Position numbers and translations under genes: made by a program. A DNA stretch of 64,000 bases. Origin: CAMLFJ01 sp035524955. GTDB taxonomy: Bacteria > Methylomirabilota > Methylomirabilia > Rokubacteriales > CSP1-6. The notes below the pieces were generated by a model that was given only the letters and a program-made list of their open reading frames with translations, had not been told where the DNA came from and ran no database searches. This document shows positions 57,696 to 64,000 of this stretch, piece after piece. The stretch covers positions 18,264-82,263 of the forward strand of contig DATLFG010000080.1 in assembly GCA_035524955.1 (NCBI GenBank), given 5' to 3'. Each line of letters starts with the position of its first letter. The first letter of the stretch is position 1.

Positions 57696-60595
57696 CGTGC
57701 ATCTCTCCTTTTGCGGGCTACTCGTGTTGCCACCGTGACTGCTCTTCTTGTATTTGTTCGGCTCGCCTTCGGCTTCACCTCACCCTGCTTTCGGCTCGCC
57801 TTCGGCGTCACCTCGCCAAGCTTTCGGCTCGCCTTCGGCTGCGCCTCGCCCTGCCACTGTGCCTCGCCCTGCCGCCGCGGATCCTTGATCTCGGCCTGGG
57901 CGGCCGCGAGCCAGGCCACCGGCACCATGTAGGGGGAGCACGAGACGTAGGTCATCCCGACCCGATGGCAGAACTCCACCGACGAGGGGTCGCCGCCGTG
58001 CTCGCCACAGATGCCCACCTTCAACTCGGGGACTGCCCTACGGCCCCGCTCGATACCGATCCGCACCAGCTCCCCCACCCCGGCCTGGTCGAGCACCGCG
58101 AACGGGTCGTTGGGCAGCAGCTTCTTCTCGAGGTAGAAAGGCAGGAACTTGCCGATGTCGTCCCGGCTGTACCCGAACGTCATCTGGGTCAGGTCGTTGG
58201 TGCCGAACGAGAAGAACTCGGCGTGCTCGGCGATCCGGTCCGCGATCAACGCGGCGCGCGGCACCTCGATCATCGTGCCCACCGAGTAGGCCACCTTCTG
58301 GCCCGTCTCCGCCAGGACCTGTTTGGCCACGCGGTCGGTCATTTCCCGGGTCAGCTTCATCTCCGCCACCGTGCCGGTGAGCGGGATCATGATCTCGGGC
58401 TCCACCCTCACGCCCTCCGCCGCCACCGCGCACGCCGCTTCCATGATGGCCCGCACCTGCATGTCGTAGATCTCGGGGAACGTGATGCCGAGCCGGCAGC
58501 CGCGGTGGCCCAGCATCGGGTTGGCCTCTAGCAGTACCTCCAGGCGAGCCTTGATCGCGCCCAGCTCGGCGTGGCGCTCCGGGTTGAAGCCGCGGGCGTC
58601 GAGCCGCGTGTACTCCTCGAGCACCTCCTTGTACTTCGGGAGGAACTCGTGGAGCGGCGGGTCCAGCAGCCGGATCGTCACCGGGTACGGGGCCATCACC
58701 CGGAAGATGCCGATGAAGTCCTCGCGCTGGAACGGCAGGAGCTGATCCACCGCCTTCTTCCGGGCCTGGACGTCGCGGGCCATGATCATCTCGCGCACGA
58801 TCGGGATGCGCTGTTCCCCGAAGAACATGTGCTCGGTGCGGACCAGGCCGATTCCCACCGCGCCGAACTCGCGGGCTTTGACCGCGTCCGCCGGGGTGTC
58901 GGCGTTGGCGCGGACCGTGGTGGTCGCGTGCTTCTGGGCCCAGCCCAGGAGCTGGCGGAACTCGTCGGAGAGCTTGGGGTCGACGAGCGGCTGCGCGCCC
59001 ACGATCACCTCGCCGGTGGCGCCGTTGAGCGTGATCACCTGCCCTTCGCGGACGACCGCGCGGCCGGCCCGGAAGAGATGGTTCTCCTCGTCCACCACCA
59101 CGTCGCCCGCGCCCACCACGCAGCACTTGCCCCAGCCTCGGGCCACCACCGCCGCGTGCGAGGTGAGACCGCCGCGCGAGGTCAGCACGCCCTGCGCCGA
59201 GTGCATGCCCGCCACGTCCTCCGGGGAGGTCTCGGCGCGCACCAGGATGACCGCCTCTTCCCGCAGGGCCATATCCACCGCCTTCTCCGGATCGAACACG
59301 ACCTTGCCCACCGCCGCCGCCGGGGTGGCGGGCAGGCCCTTGGCGATCGCGGTGTAGCGCGCGGCGGGGTCCACCGTCTTCACGAGCAGCTGATGGAGCG
59401 AGGCCGGCTCCACCCGCAGCAGTGCGGTGTCGCGGTCGATGCGTCGCTCCTTCACCATCTCCACCGCGATGCGGACCGCCGCCGCCCCGGTACGCTTGCC
59501 CGATCGGGTCTGCAGGATGAAGAGCCGCCCTTCCTGGACGGTGAACTCGATGTCCTGCATGTCCCGGTAGTGCCGCTCGAGCCGATCCTTGATCGTGGTG
59601 AGCTTGGCGTACACCGCGGGCATCCGCTGCTGGAGCGCGTCGAGCGGCTCCGGGGTGCGGATACCTGCCACCACGTCCTCGCCCTGGGCGTTGACGAGGA
59701 ACTCGCCGAAGAAACACCGCTCGCCGCTCGAGGGGTCGCGCGAGAAGCACACCCCGGTGCCCGAGGTCGGCCCGAGATTGCCGAAGACCATCGCCATCAC
59801 GGTCACCGCGGTGCCCCATTCGTCGGGCAGCCCGTGGATGCGCCGGTAGTCCACCGCCTTCTTGGCCCACCAGGACTCGAAGACCGCGTTGACCGCCAGC
59901 CGGAGCTGCTCGTGCGGGTCCTGCGGGAAGGGCCGGCCCGTCTTGTCCTGCACGACCTGCTTGAACTCCGCGACCAGCTCCCGTAGGGCCACGGCCGGGA
60001 GGTCGGCGTCCGTCTTGGCCCCCGCGCGCGCTTTCGCGGCATCCAGCCGCGTGTCGAAGGCGGGCCGGTCGATGGCGAGCACCACGTCGCCGAAGAGCGT
60101 GACGAAGCGGCGGTAGCAGTCCCACGCGAAGCGCTCGTTCCGGGTACGGGTCGCGAGCCCTTCCACTGTCTTGTCGTTGAGCCCCAAGTTGAGGACCGTG
60201 TCCATCATCCCGGGCATCGAGGCGCGCGCCCCCGACCGGACCGACACCAGCAGCGGCCGGGCCGGATCACCCAGGCGGCTCCCCGCGGCGGCCTCGAGGC
60301 GCGCCAGATGAGCCAGCACCTGGCTCCAGAGGCCCGCCGGATGTCTCTTGCCGCCCGCGCTGTAGGCGGCCCACGCCTCGGTGGTGATGGTGAAGCCGGG
60401 CGGCACCGGCACGCCCATCTTGGTCATCTCGGCCAGCTCGCAGCCCTTGCCGCCGAGCAGAGTGCGCAGCGCGCTCGATCCTTCCGCCTTGCCGCCGGCG
60501 AAGGAGTAGACGTACTTGGTCCTGGCGCCCGATGAACGCCCCGTCGGACGAACGGCAGTGCGTCGCCCGCTCTTCCGACTCCCGGCCTGCGCCAT
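57692..60595 (-). CDS. ppdK: pyruvate, phosphate dikinase with repeat-derived tail
   Basis: A 967-residue enzyme interconverting pyruvate, ATP and phosphate with PEP, AMP and diphosphate. The ATP-grasp domain has LLGGKGCELAEMTKMGVPVPPGF; the phosphohistidine is in GGLTSHAAVVARGWGK; the PEP domain ends with CGEHGGDPSSVEF and SCSPYMVPVAWLAAAQAEI, the usual C-terminus. Some 65 further basic residues follow, built from an 11-residue repeat (GEVxPKASRKx). A basic leader of about 25 residues precedes the core. The ATG at 60595 follows a G-rich site. Confidence 0.95.
57757..57854 (-). repeat. 33-base tandem repeat in the ppdK 3' end
   Basis: Three units with a period of exactly 33 bases (starting 57757, 57790, 57823) keep the reading frame and encode GEAQPKASRKL, GEVTPKASRKQ and GEVKPKASRTN. 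A partial fourth unit lies at 57855-57872. The unit is the same element found past the stops of hemL and argB. Confidence 0.85.
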
Positions 60596-60637
60596 CGCGG
60601 GACCCCCCTGAACGAAACGGTGGCAGAGAAAGAGACA

Positions 60638-60658
60638 CAGGCCCACCAGCGGGGCCTG
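60638..60658 (-). promoter_or_regulatory. hairpin in the ppdK leader
   Basis: A 7-bp stem, CAGGCCC with GGGCCTG, is followed in the minus direction by TGTCTCTTTCTCTG. It begins about six bases after the predicted start of transcription. It could be an attenuating terminator, a 5' stabiliser, or the terminator of the upstream gntR operon. Confidence 0.4.
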
Positions 60659-60670
60659 CGTTAATCAGCC

Positions 60671-60699
60671 ATGGTAGGACCGTCGGCGGTGCATGTCAA
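60671..60699 (-). promoter_or_regulatory. promoter of the ppdK-ilvBNC operon
   Basis: Perfect -35 TTGACA (60699-60694), 17-base spacer, -10 TACCAT (60676-60671). The expected start is near 60664, giving a leader of about 69 bases. Confidence 0.7.
60672..60682. promoter_or_regulatory. candidate FadR/PdhR-type operator on the ppdK -10
   Basis: TGGTAGGACCG fits the TGGTnnnACCA consensus of FadR-subfamily GntR regulators at all but the last base. It covers the -10 of the ppdK promoter, and the neighbouring gene encodes such a regulator. Confidence 0.45.
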
Positions 60700-60756
60700 C
60701 GATTAATGTTGCAGGACAGGTACTTACGGACAGACCTGGCACGCCCGTTCACAGCA

Positions 60757-61521
60757 TCAGGGGCGCGGCTTCCTCTTGCGCGCGGCGGGCGCCGCGCGCC
60801 GATCGTCGGCATCGGCCCCGGTCACCAGCGTCTCCACGGCAATGAGATGGTCCAGCATCGCGCGGTGGGCGGCCACCTCGTCGCGCCGGAGCACCGCGGC
60901 GAGGATGCGCCGGTGGTCCTCGTGGGAGCGGGTCGGCCGCCCGGGCGTGTGGAGCGACTCCTCCCGGCTCTGGGTGAGCAGATCCATGAGGGCATTGACG
61001 ATGCGGGTGATGGCGCGGTTGTGAGCGCTGTTGGCGATGGCCGCGTGCAGCGCGGTGTCCTGGAGCATCCCGGTCCGACCCGCTGCCACTTCCTTGGCCT
61101 GGTCCTCCAGGATGCGCTCCATCTCCTGGATCTCCTCGCCGGTCGCCCGCCGGGCGGCGAGGGCCGCGATGGCGGGCTCGAGCAGCCGGCGCGCCTCGAA
61201 GAGCTCACCGACCGCCTCGCGGTGCGGCAGGATGATGAGCGCCAGCGGCTCGATGAGCGTCTCCACCGAGATGTCCCGGATGAAGGCGCCTTCCCCGGCC
61301 CGGATCTCGATGAGCCCCCGGCTCTGCAGCGCGCGCAGGGCTTCGCGGACGGAAGTTCGGCTGACCATGAACTTCTCGGCCAGATCGCGCTCCGGCGGGA
61401 GGCGATCGCCGGACTTGAGCCGGCCCTCTCCGATGAGCTGCTTGACCTGGCGGACGATCTCTTCGTAGATCCGGGTCGACTTGACAGGCTCGAGGTTCGG
61501 CCCCTCTCCGGCGGGCCTCAC
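60757..61521 (-). CDS. GntR family, FadR-subfamily transcriptional regulator
   Basis: A 254-residue regulator: winged helix at residues 15-85 (GDRLPPERDLAEKFMVSRTSVREALRAL is its recognition region, of which PPERDLAE and VSRTSVREAL are diagnostic), then an FCD ligand domain (LLEPAIAALAA, FHxxIA-type LHAAIANSAHN, HRRILAAVLRRD). FCD members sense organic acids. The GTG at 61521 overlaps the terC stop (GTGA). It probably controls the tct transporter and may act on ppdK. Confidence 0.92.
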   Translation of the reverse strand: MRPAGEGPNLEPVKSTRIYEEIVRQVKQLIGEGRLKSGDRLPPERDLAEKFMVSRTSVREALRALQSRGLIEIRAGEGAFIRDISVETLIEPLALIILPHREAVGELFEARRLLEPAIAALAARRATGEEIQEMERILEDQAKEVAAGRTGMLQDTALHAAIANSAHNRAITRIVNALMDLLTQSREESLHTPGRPTRSHEDHRRILAAVLRRDEVAAHRAMLDHLIAVETLVTGADADDRRAAPAARKRKPRP

Positions 61522-61925
61522 TGCGCGGTCACTCCGCCGCCCATCATCGCGGCCCGCCGGCGGATGACGAGCCAGCCCACCAGCACGATGACGAGCGCGA
61601 GGCCGATCCGGAGGACGGCCTCCACCCCGCCGCTGGCCGCGCCGAACCGGCTGGTGACGAACTGGTCGTGCAGCATCATCTTGCCCGCCACCTCGCCCAG
61701 GATGCCGCCCGCCACCAGGATGATCCACGGGTAGCGGTTCATCAGCCGGGCCAGCACCCCGGAGCCCCAGACCACGATCGGGATGGACAGCGCGATGCCG
61801 AAGACCACGAGACGCATGTCGCCCTCGGCGGCGCCCGCGACCCCGATGACCAGCGCATTGTCCCCGGCCAGGGCCAAGTCGATGAGCACGATCTTGAGCA
61901 CACTGATCCAGAACTCCAGGTCCAT
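61518..61925 (-). CDS. half-size TerC/YjbE-family membrane protein
   Basis: A 135-residue membrane protein, about 60% of the usual YjbE length. It opens like the first half of YjbE (FWISVLKIVLIDLALAGDNALVI) and passes straight into second-half sequence (GDMRLVVFGIALSIPIVVWGS, LMNRYPWI, GEVAGKMML). The missing part corresponds to the middle of the normal protein. GAGGAG four bases before the ATG supports a true start. TerC relatives export manganese or calcium; whether this one works is unknown. Confidence 0.85.
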   Translation of the reverse strand: MDLEFWISVLKIVLIDLALAGDNALVIGVAGAAEGDMRLVVFGIALSIPIVVWGSGVLARLMNRYPWIILVAGGILGEVAGKMMLHDQFVTSRFGAASGGVEAVLRIGLALVIVLVGWLVIRRRAAMMGGGVTAQ

Positions 61926-61946
61926 GACGCTCCTCGGAAACGGGGT

Positions 61947-63467
61947 TTAGCGCCGGGGCGCCGCCCCGGGGGCCTCCCCGCCGGGCCGGAGGCGGCGCCA
62001 GTAGGGGGTGATCAGTGGCAGCAGGAAGAAGAAGACGGCGACCGCGCTGATGACGCCCGCGATCGGGCGCGTGAACAGGATCAGGAGCGAGCCCTGCGAC
62101 ATGATCAGGCTTTGGCGCAGGGCATTCTCGGCCAGATCCCCGAGCACGAGGGCCAGGACCAGCGGAGCCAGCGGATAGTCGAGCTTCTTGAACACGTAGC
62201 CGATCACGCCGAAGATCAGCATATACCACACGTCGATCATGCTGTTGTGGACCGAGTAGGCCCCGATGGCGCACACCGAGATGATGAGCGGGGTCAGGAT
62301 CGCGAAGGGGATCCGCAGGATCGCCGCGAAGGCCGGCACGAACAGCAGGACCATGACCACCCCGATCACGTTGCCGGTGTACATGCTCGCGATGAGCCCC
62401 CAGACGAAGTCCGGGCGCTCCTTGAACAGCATCGGCCCGGGCTGGAGACCCCAGATGATCAGCCCGCCCAGCATCACCGCCGCGGTGGGGCTACCCGGGA
62501 TCCCGAGCGTGATCATCGGCAGCAGCGCGGCGCCCCCCGCCGCGTGCGCCGCCGTCTCGGGCGCCACCACACCCTCGATCTCGCCCTTGCCGAACCGCTC
62601 GGGGTGCCGGGAGAAGCGCTTGGCGAACGCATAGCTCATGAAGGACGCGGGCGTGGCGCCGCCCGGCTTGAAGCCCATCCAGAAGCCGATGAAGCAGCCG
62701 CGGACAAAGGTCCGATAGTACCTGGGCAGGATCTTCCACGTCTCCCAGACCACCCGGGGGTTGATCCGCGCCCTGGCTCCCCTGAACGAGAGCCCCTCCT
62801 CCATCGTGATGAGGATCTCGCCGATGCCGAACAGGCCGATCACGGCGACGATGAAGTCGAAGCCCTTCATCAGGTCTATGAAGCCGAAGGTGAGGCGGAG
62901 CTGACCGGTCACGATGTCCAGGCCCACCGAGGCCAGGATGAAGCCCAGGAGGATGGACACGAGCGATTTGAGCGGACTGCCGCCGCCAAGGCCGATGAAG
63001 GACGAGAAGGTGAGGAGCTGGATGGCGAAGAACTCGGGAGGCCCGAAGCGAAGGGCCACCTCGGCGAGCACCGGAGCGAAGAGTGTGATCAGCACCACCG
63101 CGAAGAGGGCCCCGACGAAGGACGACGTGAACGCGGCGGTCAGCGCCTGCCCCCCCTCCCCGCGCTGCGCCATCGGGAAGCCGTCGAACGTGGTGGCCAC
63201 CGACCACGGCTCCCCCGGGATATTGAACAGTATCGAGGTGATGGCGCCCCCGAACAGGGCCCCCCAGTAGATGCTGGTGAGCAGGATGATCGCGGAGGTG
63301 GCCGGCATCGTAAAGGTCAAGGGCAGCAGGATGGCTACTCCGTTGGCGCCGCCCAGACCCGGAAGCACGCCGATGACGGTGCCGAGGGTGATGCCGATGA
63401 CCGCGATGTAGAGATTGTACGGCTGGAGTGCGATCTGAAACCCCATGAGGAGATTCTCGAGCCCCAT
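61947..63467 (-). CDS. tctA: tripartite tricarboxylate transporter, large membrane subunit
   Basis: A 506-residue protein with about 12 membrane helices. The two duplicated signature motifs are GVLPGLGGANGVAILLPLTF near residue 32 and TLGIPGSPTAAVMLGGL near 320. It pairs with TctB and a periplasmic TctC, which is not in the window. Substrates are carboxylates such as citrate or aromatic acids; here undetermined. Confidence 0.95.
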   Translation of the reverse strand: MGLENLLMGFQIALQPYNLYIAVIGITLGTVIGVLPGLGGANGVAILLPLTFTMPATSAIILLTSIYWGALFGGAITSILFNIPGEPWSVATTFDGFPMAQRGEGGQALTAAFTSSFVGALFAVVLITLFAPVLAEVALRFGPPEFFAIQLLTFSSFIGLGGGSPLKSLVSILLGFILASVGLDIVTGQLRLTFGFIDLMKGFDFIVAVIGLFGIGEILITMEEGLSFRGARARINPRVVWETWKILPRYYRTFVRGCFIGFWMGFKPGGATPASFMSYAFAKRFSRHPERFGKGEIEGVVAPETAAHAAGGAALLPMITLGIPGSPTAAVMLGGLIIWGLQPGPMLFKERPDFVWGLIASMYTGNVIGVVMVLLFVPAFAAILRIPFAILTPLIISVCAIGAYSVHNSMIDVWYMLIFGVIGYVFKKLDYPLAPLVLALVLGDLAENALRQSLIMSQGSLLILFTRPIAGVISAVAVFFFLLPLITPYWRRLRPGGEAPGAAPRR

Positions 63468-63470
63468 GCG

Positions 63471-63932
63471 CTAGTAGCCCAGCCAGGCTTCGAGCGGGCC
63501 CTTGGGCATCGGCACCAGGAACCACGTCTCGAAGACGAAGAAGGTGACCACGGGAAACGCCACGCTGAGAACCAGAATGGCGGCCCACGAGTAGCGACCG
63601 ATCCAGCGCATGTACGTGCCGAGGTAGAGGGCGGCCGCCACGTAGAGACCGACGAACCCGGTCAGGACGACGAAAGCCACGGCCGGCAGCAACGCCTTGA
63701 GAACGGGCGCGAGCTGCGTGGGCTTGATGAAGGGCGCCCCGGGCGCGCGACGGGCCGCCTTGAACGCGATGCACGCGGCGCACGCGACGACGAGGACCGC
63801 GAGCCAGAATGGGAAGAACCCGCTCTGGGGCCCGTCGGTTCCCCAGCCGATGCCCAGCCGCAGCGCATCCCAGACCACCAGGGCGCTGATCGCCATCAGC
63901 GCGAGGGCGGTCGTCAGATCAGCCGTGCGCAT
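63471..63932 (-). CDS. tctB: tripartite tricarboxylate transporter, small membrane subunit
   Basis: A 153-residue protein with four hydrophobic helices and the usual DALRLGIGWGTDGPQSGFFPFW segment, seen in part as GPQSGFFPFWLA. It ends three bases before tctA. The 68 bases after it to the window edge hold no recognisable gene; tctC may lie beyond. Confidence 0.92.
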   Translation of the reverse strand: MRTADLTTALALMAISALVVWDALRLGIGWGTDGPQSGFFPFWLAVLVVACAACIAFKAARRAPGAPFIKPTQLAPVLKALLPAVAFVVLTGFVGLYVAAALYLGTYMRWIGRYSWAAILVLSVAFPVVTFFVFETWFLVPMPKGPLEAWLGY

Positions 63933-64000
63933 GTCTCCCTCGAACCCATGTGAGTCGCGGCGCGGCGGGTACGGCGGCGCCGCGCCCCGGGCCCCCCGGG

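Noticed and set aside
57757..57872. A CRISPR-like array
   Set aside because: The three units are directly adjacent with no unique spacers, keep a 33-base frame inside ppdK, and no cas genes occur.
60596..60756. A branched-chain amino acid leader peptide or T-box before ppdK
   Set aside because: The only short frame near the start is three codons long, and no specifier-loop or T-box consensus is visible.

Overview
The window is 64 kb of gene-dense, very GC-rich bacterial chromosome. No stretch longer than about 260 bases lacks a gene, and I see no insertion sequence, prophage or CRISPR array. GTG starts are common, three genes appear to start with TTG or CTG, and many neighbours overlap by exactly four bases (ATGA or GTGA). 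Lipoproteins, Tat-exported oxidoreductases and a CpoB-like envelope protein suggest a diderm. An alternative complex III, a selenocysteine formate dehydrogenase, HslUV with a short propeptide, a CysO/JAMM module and tct transporters together fit an uncultured soil or groundwater lineage such as Methylomirabilota/Rokubacteria. That placement is inference and was not tested.

Layout. 1-3.7 kb: glutamate synthase gltB (5' end missing) and gltD on the plus strand. 3.7-9.7 kb: small exported and DinB-type proteins, then a minus-strand run of radical SAM protein, Rieske protein, moaA, chlorite-dismutase-family protein and lipoprotein, preceded by yjbQ. 9.7-10 kb: tRNA-Gly(GCC), tRNA-Cys(GCA), tRNA-Leu(TAA) with their own promoter. 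10-18.3 kb: a minus-strand chain argB-argD-argF-argG-comB-pgsA-plsY-gpsA-galT. 18.3-25.3 kb: cpoB, dprA, topA, xerC, hslV, hslU. 25.4-26.4 kb: a plus-strand YeeE/TsuA thiosulfate transporter, facing moeA.

27.7-34.2 kb: alternative complex III genes actBCDEF without actA. 34.5-44.5 kb: fdhD-fdhE-hemX/ccsA-hemA-hemC-hemD-hemB, then an inserted rrf2-cysK-cysO-mec cysteine module, then hemL. This is the Bacillus-type hem operon with a sulfur-carrier cassette between hemB and hemL. 44.5-49.3 kb: a membrane formate dehydrogenase (fdhA with an in-frame UGA selenocysteine codon, fdhB, NrfD-type anchor). 49.4-60.6 kb: ppdK-ilvB-ilvN-ilvC-psd-pssA-leuB-asd-truA plus a small unknown gene. 60.7-64 kb: tctB-tctA, a half-size TerC protein and a FadR-type GntR regulator.

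The genes link formate oxidation (FdhAB-NrfD, with FdhD/FdhE and Moco enzymes MoaA and MoeA) to quinol oxidation (ActB-F), supported by heme and cytochrome c assembly. The most unusual items are a CysO sulfur carrier extended 16 residues past its diglycine beside a JAMM protease, the selenocysteine formate dehydrogenase with a candidate SECIS, alternative complex III without its pentaheme subunit, a dispersed repeat that has become the C-terminal tail of pyruvate phosphate dikinase, a 55-bp palindromic repeat present twice, and a TerC protein that looks collapsed to half size.
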